The position numbers and the translations under genes were made by a program. The notes beneath the pieces are model-generated. The model had not been told where the DNA came from. It did no database searches and worked only from the letters and a program-made list of their open reading frames with translations. A stretch of DNA of 64,000 bases from CAZAMI01 sp964627805 (GTDB lineage: Archaea > Thermoproteota > Thermoprotei_A > Sulfolobales > NBVN01). Positions 9,164 through 17,228 of the stretch are shown here, in pieces. Location: the NCBI GenBank assembly GCA_964627805.1, contig CAZVLA010000047.1:1-64000 (forward strand), written 5' to 3'. The first letter of the stretch is position 1. The number at the start of each line of letters is the position of its first letter.

Positions 9164-10780
9164 TTGGCACCCGATGACGGGCCAATAATTGAGATGAGGA
9201 ATATTCATAAGATATACCCAGACGGTACTGTAGCTCTTAGGGGTGTTGATTTAAAGCTCTACCGTGGTGAGGTCTTGGGACTCCTAGGTGAGAATGGGGC
9301 TGGTAAGACAACCTTAATGAAGATATTATCTGGATTCATTAGACCAACTGCAGGTGAGATTTACGTTAATGGTGAGAAGGTTAAGTTCAGAACACCTGCT
9401 GATGCCTTGGCTAGGGGTATAGCTATGGTACATCAGATATTCACCCTAGTACTTCCATTAACAGCTCTTGAGAACATAATGTTAGGTAAGGAGGTACTGA
9501 GGCCTGAGGCTTTCGCTACTTTAAGACCGTTAAAGCTTCAGGAGGCTAGGAAGAAGGTTGAGGAGTTAATGGAGGCTACTGGTTTTAAGATACCGTTAGA
9601 TACGCCTGTTGAGTTACTACCGTTAGGTGTTAGGCAGAAGATCGAGATTCTGAAGGCACTCTATAAGGGAGCTAATGTACTGATCCTTGATGAGCCGACT
9701 ACCTTCTTAACCCTACTTGAGGTTAATGAGTTATTTAAGTTCATAAGGAAGTTTAAGGAGTCTGGGGGTACGGTAGTCTTCATTAGTCATAAGATTAGGG
9801 AGGTACTTGAGATTACTGATAGGATAGTTGTTTTAAGGCATGGTAGGGTTGTCGGCGAATTACCTACTAAGGAGGCGACACCCGAGAAGCTGGCTGTAAT
9901 GATGGTTGGTAGGGAGATTAAGTTGGATGTATTACTTAGGGGTAAGGGTAGGAGGGGTGATAAGCCCGTACTTCAGGTTAAGGACTTATGGGTTGAGAGT
10001 GACTTAGGTTATGATGCGGTTAAGGGGATATCGTTTGAGGTATACCCTGGTGAGATCTTCGGTATAGCTGGTGTTGAGGGTAATGGGCAGGATGAGTTAG
10101 TTCAGGCAATTACTGGTTTAAGGCGTGTTAAGCGTGGTAAGATAATACTTAACGGTGAGGACGTAACTAACTCAACACCTATTGACCTCTACAGAAGAGG
10201 GGTATCGCACATACCCGGTGATAGGGAGAGGTTCGGGTTAGTTCTTGAGTTTACAGTTACTGAGAATGGAGTAATTAGTAGGCAGTGGGAGCCCATGTTC
10301 ACTAAGGGCTTCAGACTTGACTGGGGTAGTGTTAAGAGGTACGTATCCTGGCTAGTCAAGAGGTTCAACGTAGTTACATCAAGCTTAGACGCACCTGCTA
10401 AGTCATTGAGTGGTGGTAATAGGCAGAAACTACTAGTCGGTAGGGAATTAAGTAAGAAGCCATTAACTGGTGAGAAACCACCGCTAATAGTTGCTGTACA
10501 CCCGACTAAGGGCCTAGACATCGCGTCCACGATGTACGTTAGGGAGTTACTTGCTAGGGCTAGGGATGAGGGTAAGGCAGTACTCCTTGTATCAGCTGAT
10601 CTAGACGAGATACTTCAGTTAAGTGATAGGATAGCTGTGATTTATGAGGGGCAGTTCATGGGTGTTATGAAGGCTGAGGAAGCTACTCTCGAGAAGATAG
10701 GTTTAATGATGGGTGGTGTAAGGCCTGAGGAGGTTAAGGGTGTTAAGGTAGCTTTTAGGGAGGCTAGAGTTGAGGTTTAA
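9164..10780 (+). CDS. BMP-type nucleoside ABC importer, double ATPase (NupO/YufO type)
   Basis: 538 residues with two tandem ABC ATPase halves. The first half has Walker A GENGAGKTT (about 45-53), a degenerate signature LPLGVRQ and Walker B LILDEPTTFLT. The second half has a degenerate Walker A (GVEGNGQDE), signature LSGGNRQK and a Walker B ending VHPTKGLDIAS. Such asymmetry is normal for this class and for CUT2 sugar importers. It energises the permease pair encoded divergently, with the binding protein at 3992-5500. The start is TTG at 9164, eight bases after GGTG. A short insertion (PLTGEKPP) lies between signature and Walker B of the second half. Confidence 0.9.
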   Translation: MAPDDGPIIEMRNIHKIYPDGTVALRGVDLKLYRGEVLGLLGENGAGKTTLMKILSGFIRPTAGEIYVNGEKVKFRTPADALARGIAMVHQIFTLVLPLTALENIMLGKEVLRPEAFATLRPLKLQEARKKVEELMEATGFKIPLDTPVELLPLGVRQKIEILKALYKGANVLILDEPTTFLTLLEVNELFKFIRKFKESGGTVVFISHKIREVLEITDRIVVLRHGRVVGELPTKEATPEKLAVMMVGREIKLDVLLRGKGRRGDKPVLQVKDLWVESDLGYDAVKGISFEVYPGEIFGIAGVEGNGQDELVQAITGLRRVKRGKIILNGEDVTNSTPIDLYRRGVSHIPGDRERFGLVLEFTVTENGVISRQWEPMFTKGFRLDWGSVKRYVSWLVKRFNVVTSSLDAPAKSLSGGNRQKLLVGRELSKKPLTGEKPPLIVAVHPTKGLDIASTMYVRELLARARDEGKAVLLVSADLDEILQLSDRIAVIYEGQFMGVMKAEEATLEKIGLMMGGVRPEEVKGVKVAFREARVEV

Positions 10781-10781
10781 A

Positions 10782-11636
10782 CTACTTCTTAAGTAATTTA
10801 CTAAATACTGATGGAGGTACGTACTTCCTACCTGCCTCTTCTTTATACTTATCTAGCTCATGGAGTATCCTAACAGCTTCATTAGCTACCTTAATGGCGT
10901 CCTCAACACCTGCCCCAGCTATGAATTCATCAGTTACTCTATTAGCTATGGCCGCACACACCGTACCTGCTCTAGCTCCGTATATGTTGGATAGCGTGAA
11001 TAGCGTTGCTGACTCCATCTCGAAGTTAAGTACGTTTAACTTAGCTAATCTCTCCTCAATACCCTCCCACATACTAGGTAAGTAACCCTTAAATCCAGGC
11101 CTTCCTTGACCTACGTAAAAGCTATCACTACTTGCCGTTATCCCTACATGGTAATTAACCCCCAACTCCTCAGCTGCCTCTATTAAAGCCATCACTACTT
11201 CGTAATGAGCCACTGCTGGGTATTCAGTGTCTACGTATATCTTGCTAGTACCGTCGTACCTAACAGCAGCTACTGAGATTATTAAATCACCAACCTTAAT
11301 CTCCCTTCTCAAAGCACCTGTCGTACCTACCCTAATGAAGGTATCAGCACCAACCCTAAGTAATTCCTCAATAGCTATAGCTGCTGCAGGTCCTCCAATA
11401 CCTGTTGATGTAGCTGCTATATCTACCCCCCTATACCTCCCTACGTACGTTACGTACTCCCTATGCCTAGCTACTTCACGTGCTTCGTCCCAGTACTTAG
11501 CTATTAGGGGGACCCTACCAGGGTCTCCGGGTAGTAGAACGTACCTGGGTACATCACCCTTCTTAAGCCCTATGTGGTACTGCCTACCGAGCTCATCCTC
11601 GGGTACTGCGGCTGACTTAATTCTTGATTGATTCAT
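10782..11636 (-). CDS. udp: Uridine phosphorylase-like nucleoside phosphorylase
   Basis: About 284 residues of the PNP/UDP (NP-I) family, which cleave nucleosides with phosphate to base and ribose-1-phosphate. Motifs: LLPGDPGRVPLIA (phosphate-binding Gly-Asp-Pro-Gly-Arg), STGIGGPAAAIAIEEL, RVGTTGAL (phosphate), and NFEMESATLF (ribose-binding Met-Glu). The Phe-Tyr-Gly-Gln segment around SDSFYVGQGR fits uridine phosphorylase more than purine enzymes. The start is set at ATG 11636, six bases after GGTG; the GTG at 11645 belongs to that site. It is convergent with the BMP ATPase with one base between stop codons, so uptake and phosphorolysis of nucleosides are probably linked functionally, though not by a shared operon. 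Confidence 0.88.
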   Translation of the reverse strand: MNQSRIKSAAVPEDELGRQYHIGLKKGDVPRYVLLPGDPGRVPLIAKYWDEAREVARHREYVTYVGRYRGVDIAATSTGIGGPAAAIAIEELLRVGADTFIRVGTTGALRREIKVGDLIISVAAVRYDGTSKIYVDTEYPAVAHYEVVMALIEAAEELGVNYHVGITASSDSFYVGQGRPGFKGYLPSMWEGIEERLAKLNVLNFEMESATLFTLSNIYGARAGTVCAAIANRVTDEFIAGAGVEDAIKVANEAVRILHELDKYKEEAGRKYVPPSVFSKLLKK

Positions 11637-11765
11637 CCGTATCACCTAAATAATGCATTACGTAATACACTCTAGACACTATTACTTAGGGTTAAAGGGA
11701 AATAAATTGAACTATACCTAACTAAAGTAAAAAGCCTAAATGATCTTAATGTTTTAGGGTGTGCT

Positions 11766-12206
11766 ATGTACTTCGTAATGTCGTTTAAGCCTATATACGC
11801 CTTCAAGATAATTGAGGGTGTTAAGGACTGTGAAGTTAGGACTTACTTCGGGGACTTAGCTCCTGACGACGTAGTACTTATTTATGCTTCATCACCTACT
11901 AAGGCATTTATTGGTGAGTTCGTTGTTAATGAGGTATTCACTGGTTACATTAATGACGTTATTGAGTACTTAAGTAATTACTGCTTAATGTTTGATGAGG
12001 ATAACTGGAGGTTCGTTAGGGAGCACTACGTAGGTAGTAGGAGGAGGTTAGTAGTTATTCATGTAGGTGAGGTAACGAGGTATTCCCAACCAGTCCCCTT
12101 GAGTAGTGTTAGGTCAGTCATACCTAACTTCATGCCTCCCATGAGTTACGTAAAGGTTAGTGAGGATTTCGTCAGACTTATTAGGTCATTAGGACTTACT
12201 AGCTAA
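11766..12206 (+). CDS. ASCH/PUA-like domain protein (possibly DUF365)
   Basis: 146 residues. The beginning, MSFKPIYAFKIIEGVKDCEVR, matches the ASCH/PUA-like pattern in which a Lys, a Gly and Glu-x-Arg line an RNA- or nucleotide-binding cleft. VVLIYASSPTKAFIGEFVV is the typical central strand pair. ASCH-fold proteins are thought to bind RNA or modified bases; the target is unknown. It stands alone, convergent with the HAD gene with a short gap. Two ATG codons (11766, 11778) could start it; GGGTG stands four bases before the first. Confidence 0.6.
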   Translation: MYFVMSFKPIYAFKIIEGVKDCEVRTYFGDLAPDDVVLIYASSPTKAFIGEFVVNEVFTGYINDVIEYLSNYCLMFDEDNWRFVREHYVGSRRRLVVIHVGEVTRYSQPVPLSSVRSVIPNFMPPMSYVKVSEDFVRLIRSLGLTS

Positions 12207-12218
12207 TACTCTAGAAAG

Positions 12219-12857
12219 CTATAACTTACTTAAGACATTAAGTAAGTCCTCTAAAGTACGGATCCTTAACTCCCAATTAAATCCGTACCTATCAACCATT
12301 ACGGTCTTGATCCCTAAGTTCTTAGCAGGTACTAAGTCGTAGTAAGGATAGGCTGATACGTGAACGACCTCATCCCTCCTAACTCCCAGTAATTTTAGTG
12401 CCTCCGTGAATGCCTTTAGTGATGGTTTATAGTGCCCTGTATCCTCAGCCGTAATTACGGAGTCAATGAGGTGCTCCATACCAGCTAATGTTATTTTAAT
12501 TAATCTACGCTCCGTATTGGATATTATCGAGACTCTAAAGCCGGCCTCCTTTAGTAACTTCAATGCTGGTACCGTGTCTGGGAAGGGAGGTGATTTAGCG
12601 AATGCCAATACTAACGCCTCACCGTACCTCTCCTCATACTTAACTCCATGAGTACTGCATAACTTCCTTAAGCAGTCCTTAAGTATCTGGGAGTAGGACT
12701 TACGGCTAATTAACTCCTCCCTTTCTAGCATAAAGAACTCATCAAGGTATTCATTGCCGAGTACATACTTTAGAACGGACTTAATACCGTATAACCAATC
12801 AAATAACGTCCCGTAGCAATCGAAGGTAATTGTGGTTACTCTCAAAGTCCGTACCAA
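12219..12857 (-). CDS. HAD-superfamily hydrolase (haloacid dehalogenase-like subfamily)
   Basis: About 212 residues. Motif I is FDCYGTLFDW with both Asp-equivalent positions (D-x-Y-G-T), motif II is SIISNTE, and motif III is the Lys in GHYKPSLKAF. Motif IV is weak: HVSAYPYYDLVPAKNLG, where a Ser-Ala-Tyr replaces the usual Gly-Asp-Ser, though the later Asp is kept. The helical cap between motifs I and II fits the C1-cap dehalogenase/phosphatase group. The substrate is unknown. The true start may be TTG at 12845, six bases after a GGTA, giving MRVTTITFDCYGT. Confidence 0.8.
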   Translation of the reverse strand: MVRTLRVTTITFDCYGTLFDWLYGIKSVLKYVLGNEYLDEFFMLEREELISRKSYSQILKDCLRKLCSTHGVKYEERYGEALVLAFAKSPPFPDTVPALKLLKEAGFRVSIISNTERRLIKITLAGMEHLIDSVITAEDTGHYKPSLKAFTEALKLLGVRRDEVVHVSAYPYYDLVPAKNLGIKTVMVDRYGFNWELRIRTLEDLLNVLSKL

Positions 12858-12897
12858 TTAATACCTAGCATTACCCTACCTTAAAAGAGCCTGGGTT

Positions 12898-13491
12898 TTA
12901 CCTGGAAAGCTCAATACTTAACTTTTCGATCTTAACTACTTTACCTACATCAGCTTCAGGGTCTACCTCTGCTTTCTCCACATACCTAACCTCATTAACT
13001 TCAGCACCTTTCATCACACTGATCATTTTACCTTCAACTAATCCTACTTCAGCGTCCTTACCTATAGCTATGGTAACTCCATAAATCTCCTCAACTTCAC
13101 ACTTCTTCTCGATCTTAACTTCATTACCTATTAGCTTAGCCCTTACTTTAGAGCCTTTACCTAAGTGTATACGTCTTGCCTTAATTTCCTCAGCCCTAGC
13201 AGCTCCTCCAAGCTCGAAGACTTCAGCTTCAACACTCTTAGCACTTGCCGAACCGTTTATTCTAATTTCCTTACCTATGACATCCCCTTCAACACTTATT
13301 GACCCGCTAACTTTCAATAACTTACTTACCTTCAAATTACCTATGATCTTACATGACCCACTAATCTCGAGTTCCTCACCTTCAGCATTACCTACGATCT
13401 CAAGTGCACCACTAACCCTTACTCTATGAAACCTTATGAGCCCCCTAAGTTTGACGGATCCTCCAGCTGATAATTCCTCTATAGCATACAT
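12898..13491 (-). CDS. Bactofilin-like polymer-forming beta-repeat protein
   Basis: 197 residues made almost entirely of short repeats (about 10-14 residues) alternating hydrophobic strands with Gly, for example VSGALEIVGNAEG, ISGSCKIIGNLKV, VSGSISVEGDV, INGSASAKSVEA. This is the pattern of a right-handed beta-helix of the bactofilin (polymer-forming cytoskeletal) type. There is no signal peptide or membrane segment, so it should be cytosolic. Bactofilins form filaments in bacteria; what archaeal relatives do is not settled. It is divergent from a small winged-helix gene with about 50 bases between them, which may control it. Confidence 0.62.
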   Translation of the reverse strand: MYAIEELSAGGSVKLRGLIRFHRVRVSGALEIVGNAEGEELEISGSCKIIGNLKVSKLLKVSGSISVEGDVIGKEIRINGSASAKSVEAEVFELGGAARAEEIKARRIHLGKGSKVRAKLIGNEVKIEKKCEVEEIYGVTIAIGKDAEVGLVEGKMISVMKGAEVNEVRYVEKAEVDPEADVGKVVKIEKLSIELSR

Positions 13492-13545
13492 AGAATCCCC
13501 CTAGTACACTCTAATTATCTACTACTTTTTAGTTAAACTCACGAA

Positions 13546-13815
13546 TTGTTAGTCGAGATGAGGTACAGGTGCTGGCACGAGGTGGTTGAGGATATTCTTA
13601 ATGAATTGACTAAAGGTCCGAAAAGAATTACTGAGTTATGCCTACACGTAAAGATACCTGTAGATAGGGGTAAGTCTATCGTAAATCATCTAACGAGGTA
13701 CGGCCTAATATATCAGGTTGTTATTAATGACGGTACCTACTACGTAATAAGTGAGCGGGGTTTTGAGTGGTTAGGTGTTTTTAGGTATTTGAAGTCATTA
13801 TTACCTAAGCCCTAA
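13546..13815 (+). CDS. Small winged-helix DNA-binding protein
   Basis: 89 residues. EDILNELTKGPKRITELCLHVKIPVDRGKSIVNHLTRYGLI reads as helix 1, then the helix-turn-helix (ITELCLHVKIPVDRGKSIVNHL), and TYYVISERGFEWL as the wing and last helix. It resembles short archaeal regulators with one wHTH domain. The start is uncertain: TTG at 13546 or ATG at 13558, neither with a clear GGTG, so the transcript may be leaderless. Its gene faces away from the bactofilin-like gene. Confidence 0.65.
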   Translation: MLVEMRYRCWHEVVEDILNELTKGPKRITELCLHVKIPVDRGKSIVNHLTRYGLIYQVVINDGTYYVISERGFEWLGVFRYLKSLLPKP

Positions 13816-13838
13816 ATCCGTTCCTCGTCCTCTAGGTG

Positions 13839-15161
13839 TTAATCCGTATGAGCTACACCTGCTCTCATTAGTAGTTCCTTAGCTGCTTCATTACCTTCCT
13901 TAATTATGGTTTCTGCGTCCCCCCTTACGTACTTGCCATCCCTTACTATTACCTCACCATTAATTATGACATCCGTTACATCTGAGGATGTTGTTGCGTA
14001 TACTACTGTCGCGTATACATTATTTACTGGAATCATTCTCGGGTGCTTAAGACTTATGAGCACCATATCCGCTCTATAACCCTCCTTAATAATCCCTAAT
14101 CCCCTTAACCCTAAGTAATTAGCTGCTCTAATGGTTGCTATCTTAAGTACTTCCTCTGCATTAAGTGCTGTTGGGTCCCTATTCAGTAGCCTTTGACTGT
14201 ATATTAAGTTCCTCATCTCCCTGAACATGTCTATTCCATCACTATAGCATGGTGCGTCAGTACCAAGCACTACCTTACCGCCGTACTTAATTATACTTAA
14301 TGCGTGGTAAGGGGTGCCATCTAGTAGGTAAGTCGATGGTGTCTGAGCAACTATAGCTCCACTATTAACTAATAATCTTAATTCATCACTATCGATGAAG
14401 ACGCAATGCGTAACTACGGTTCTATTACTTAAGAGACCTAACTTATGAACTAACCTAACTGGCGTGTATCCTGTCCTCTCCTTAACTAACTTAACCTCAC
14501 GTTCAGTCTGAGCTAAATGCATGTGAATTAAAACACCGTACTCCCTACTTAAGTCCCTTAAGTACTCAAGCCAAGAAGTACTCACAGTCTCTGGTGAATG
14601 CGGTGCTAGCGTAGGTGTTATTAATTCAGACTTACCTAACCACCTCCTAACGAATGATACAGCCTCCTTAAGTTCATCCTCACCAACCCAAGGACCTCCC
14701 CACGTCATTACTGCATGACCTACTAAACCTCTGAGACCTACTGACTCAATAGCTCTGGCTATCTCCTCAGCGAAGAAGTAGTGCTCATTAACTAACGTAA
14801 CGCCACCCATAACCGCTTCCAGAGCACCTAATCTCGCGAGCTTAAATACTAACTCCTTACTTAAGGACCTCTCAACGGGCCAGTAAAGACTGTATATGAC
14901 GTCCTTAGAGTCCGATGCTAGCCCCTTAAGGGCCGTGAGTACGAGGTGCGTATGTGAGTCTATTAACCCAGGTATCGCTACCTTACCCTCACCACTCAAC
15001 TCATCTTCAGGCTCACCAAACTCCTTAAGTAACTCAGCTTTACTACCTAAGCCAACAACTTCACCGTTTATTACGTATATTGATGACTTTCTAAGTAGTC
15101 CACGATCCATAGTTACTATGAAGTCTACATTACTTATTAGGAGCGAGTACAGACCTAACAC
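13839..15161 (-). CDS. Amidohydrolase, MTA/SAH (or 5'-deoxyadenosine) deaminase-like
   Basis: 440 residues of the ATZ/TRZ amidohydrolase family. Metal ligands are visible: IDSHTHL (about 67-73), IHMHLAQTE (His and substrate Glu), VVTHCVFID, and VVLGTDAPCYSDG (catalytic Asp). HTHLVLTALKGLASD followed by VNEHYFF is close to methylthioadenosine/S-adenosylhomocysteine deaminase. The C-terminal strand domain with DMVLISLKHPRM and VIVRDGKYV closes the beta-sandwich. It would feed adenosine analogues into salvage. The start is either GTG 15161, possibly leaderless, or a codon further in. It faces the unknown gene at 15372 across about 200 bases of promoter region. Confidence 0.8.
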   Translation of the reverse strand: MLGLYSLLISNVDFIVTMDRGLLRKSSIYVINGEVVGLGSKAELLKEFGEPEDELSGEGKVAIPGLIDSHTHLVLTALKGLASDSKDVIYSLYWPVERSLSKELVFKLARLGALEAVMGGVTLVNEHYFFAEEIARAIESVGLRGLVGHAVMTWGGPWVGEDELKEAVSFVRRWLGKSELITPTLAPHSPETVSTSWLEYLRDLSREYGVLIHMHLAQTEREVKLVKERTGYTPVRLVHKLGLLSNRTVVTHCVFIDSDELRLLVNSGAIVAQTPSTYLLDGTPYHALSIIKYGGKVVLGTDAPCYSDGIDMFREMRNLIYSQRLLNRDPTALNAEEVLKIATIRAANYLGLRGLGIIKEGYRADMVLISLKHPRMIPVNNVYATVVYATTSSDVTDVIINGEVIVRDGKYVRGDAETIIKEGNEAAKELLMRAGVAHTD

Positions 15162-15262
15162 CGAATGTTTAGTAGTTGTTTTTAAGTAATAAATAGTGGT
15201 CTTTATGGAATTAATTCTTCGTAAATGATAAATTAATCAATTTTACTGTATTCTTAGAATTT

Positions 15263-15278
15263 CTTACATAGATGTAAG
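15263..15278. promoter_or_regulatory. Perfect 7+2+7 inverted repeat in a divergent promoter region
   Basis: CTTACAT-AG-ATGTAAG is a perfect dyad of seven bases per arm between the amidohydrolase gene (minus) and the unknown gene at 15372 (plus). It lies upstream of a TATA-like AGAATATATATT near 15325. Size and position fit a dimeric regulator site. The region is AT-rich, so chance is possible. Confidence 0.4.
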
Positions 15279-15371
15279 CTGAATATTACAACTATTTTTG
15301 AATTACGTACCTTCAATTCAGTAAAGAATATATATTGAACTATGTAATTAAGAGTGTCTGTGGTGAGAGTC

Positions 15372-15965
15372 TTGGTTAAGGAAATAGTTGATCATTCCGT
15401 TAAGGTTGATATGAGTTGGAGGGACTTCGAGAGTATTTACCACATAACTAATACTCTATTGATAGGTTATCAAACTGTACTATGGAAAGTACTTGGTAGG
15501 GGCATGGGTGCTATGGAACAACTCCTAATTAGGGAGTTTGGCGAGATGCTTGCTGAGTTAACTAATCATTTGGAGAGAAGAGAGTCGGGTCAGAGTCTTT
15601 TCGAGAAGCACGGCGTTGAGGACCTTGAGGTACTTATCAAGGCGTACTTAGAGAAGTTAGGTATAGCTAGGGATGTTAAGGTCGAGAAGCTAGAGGCAAT
15701 TGAGAAATACGGTAGGTTACTTGAGAGATTTAAGATCGAGATAAGGGATAGCGTGTTCTTACCTACTCACATAGTACTACGTAAGAGAGGTATTGAGGAG
15801 TTCCCATTAAGTCCTGAAGGATTACTCATAGCTGCAGTTATTAAGAGGGCTTTACAGCATGGTAGAGGTGATGAGTCCGTTAGAGTTAAGGTTGATGCAT
15901 TCCTTCCTGAAAGGGAAGGTGATCCTTTAGTAGTTATTGTTGAGGAAGTCCACCCATTAAGGTAA
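15372..15965 (+). CDS. Protein of unknown function
   Basis: About 197 residues with no signal peptide or membrane segment. An N-terminal half rich in helix (about 20-120) precedes a mixed strand/helix end: RDSVFLPTHIVLRKRGIEEFPLSPEGLLIAA and a last strand pair ending GDPLVVIVEEVHPL. I do not recognise the family. The start is set at TTG 15372, six bases after GGTG; earlier in-frame GTG codons lie in or before that site. The gene has its own TATA-like element about 40 bases upstream and is convergent with the HAD/cyclo-ligase pair. Confidence 0.6.
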   Translation: MVKEIVDHSVKVDMSWRDFESIYHITNTLLIGYQTVLWKVLGRGMGAMEQLLIREFGEMLAELTNHLERRESGQSLFEKHGVEDLEVLIKAYLEKLGIARDVKVEKLEAIEKYGRLLERFKIEIRDSVFLPTHIVLRKRGIEEFPLSPEGLLIAAVIKRALQHGRGDESVRVKVDAFLPEREGDPLVVIVEEVHPLR

Positions 15966-15970
15966 TGAAT

Positions 15971-16444
15971 TCAGTAAATTACGTAACTTGATGGAGTATG
16001 TAGGTAGAGTTTGATCCACGGATAAGCACTCTTTACTTTTTTAAGTACCTCTTCATCATCATCATGGAATTCAGTTACCTCCAAGCCTGATTTTATAGCT
16101 TTAGTCAGTAGTTCCAGCTTAACTATACATGACTTTCTATAATCCCTATCGCTCCTCATGAATACTCTATAAGGCCTTACACCAGTTAACTGCGTGAATT
16201 GATGGAGTGTAACGTCTCTTAATCTTTTTGGTCTTCCAGTAATTATTATTATGCTACCCCTTACTGCCCTATCACGTACTAATTCAATACCTAATTCCCT
16301 AGGCTTGTCTAGCGTCATTAGTTCCTCACTAAAGAAGTACCTCCAGAAGAGTCTCCTATCATTACCTGCTCTCTCCATAGCTACCCTCAACCTTTCGCTA
16401 ACATCGACTACTACACCATCAATATCGAATGCGTAGCATATCAA
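15971..16444 (-). CDS. HAD-type phosphatase resembling polynucleotide 3'-phosphatase domain
   Basis: 157 residues. Motif I is AFDIDGVVVD (D-x-D), motif II is IITGRPKRLRDVT (Thr-Gly-Arg), and motif IV is FHDDDEEVL. The small size, cap-less layout and TGR motif resemble the phosphatase domain of T4-type polynucleotide kinase and related LNS2-like phosphatases. The substrate is unknown. It overlaps the stop of the cyclo-ligase gene by TTGA, so the two are translated as a coupled pair. Confidence 0.7.
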   Translation of the reverse strand: MICYAFDIDGVVVDVSERLRVAMERAGNDRRLFWRYFFSEELMTLDKPRELGIELVRDRAVRGSIIIITGRPKRLRDVTLHQFTQLTGVRPYRVFMRSDRDYRKSCIVKLELLTKAIKSGLEVTEFHDDDEEVLKKVKSAYPWIKLYLHTPSSYVIY

Positions 16445-17172
16445 GTTCCTCCTCCCCTCAAGTAATTCCTAACCTCACGTAGTATAGGTATTTCATCTAG
16501 CTTCTCAGTACTTAGGAGGTCCCATAGGATACCTTTAGGTCTATACCTCTCCCTAGCCTTAATTACTTTAGTAGGTGTTATTATGAGGTCTACGGTGTAA
16601 TCCCAAGGGTCCCTAGGTAGCCTCTGGTTTAGTACTTGAATATCGTGTACTGTAGTGATTATCGGTGTGTTATCACTTACCTTACCTAACTCCCTAAGTA
16701 TCCCATACTCTATCTCGGAGTAACCCTCACCCTTACCTAACCTACCGCCCCATAAATCAACTGCTACTGAGCCAGTAATTATTAGGTCTACCTTAGGTAG
16801 GTCCCAAGGCTTAACTACCTTACCCCACCTAAATGCCCCCTTAATTGTCGATGCTTCTAAATACTTACTCCTAGGTACTTTACTTGGGTCTATAAGGAGG
16901 AAGCCCCTTCTAATTCTTGGTGTAGGCATTATCAGTAACTTACCCATGCTAAGTACGTAATACCTAATTAGCTTCTGAGGTGAGTCAGGATTTACCTTAA
17001 CTACTTTAGCGTTACGGAATAAATCCAGCTCCGTTAATTTCCTAGAAGCTTCCTCAGCACCTACGAAGTTAGGTATTCTACCATGTGGTGGTAAGGGGAA
17101 CTTCGCTATACCCTCCCTAAGCATTAAATCCCATACTCTCCTCCTAATCATGTCTTTGTATTCACTAGGCAT
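16441..17172 (-). CDS. 5-formyltetrahydrofolate cyclo-ligase family protein
   Basis: 243 residues. Family landmarks are the N-terminal Arg-rich helix (RRRVWDLMLREGIAKFP), KLLIMPTPRIRRGF in the centre, and DLIITGSVAVDLWGGRLGKGEGYSEIEYGIL, the Gly-rich ATP/phosphate loop. The end IITTVHDIQVLNQRLPRDPWDYTVDLIITPT is also typical. The bacterial enzyme converts 5-formyl-THF to 5,10-methenyl-THF using ATP. Archaeal homologues of this length are common and their substrate may be a modified folate. It is the first gene of a two-gene unit with the HAD phosphatase. Confidence 0.82.
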   Translation of the reverse strand: MPSEYKDMIRRRVWDLMLREGIAKFPLPPHGRIPNFVGAEEASRKLTELDLFRNAKVVKVNPDSPQKLIRYYVLSMGKLLIMPTPRIRRGFLLIDPSKVPRSKYLEASTIKGAFRWGKVVKPWDLPKVDLIITGSVAVDLWGGRLGKGEGYSEIEYGILRELGKVSDNTPIITTVHDIQVLNQRLPRDPWDYTVDLIITPTKVIKARERYRPKGILWDLLSTEKLDEIPILREVRNYLRGGGT

Positions 17173-17228
17173 GCAATACCCGAGAGGTATTTTCTTGAAG
17201 AACTAAAAATAGTCATGTATTAAGGCAT

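Noticed and set aside
9164..10780. Degenerate ABC signature and Walker motifs as evidence for a decaying ATPase gene.
   Set aside because: The same asymmetry is normal in BMP and CUT2-type double ATPases and is seen again in the second copy at 58909.
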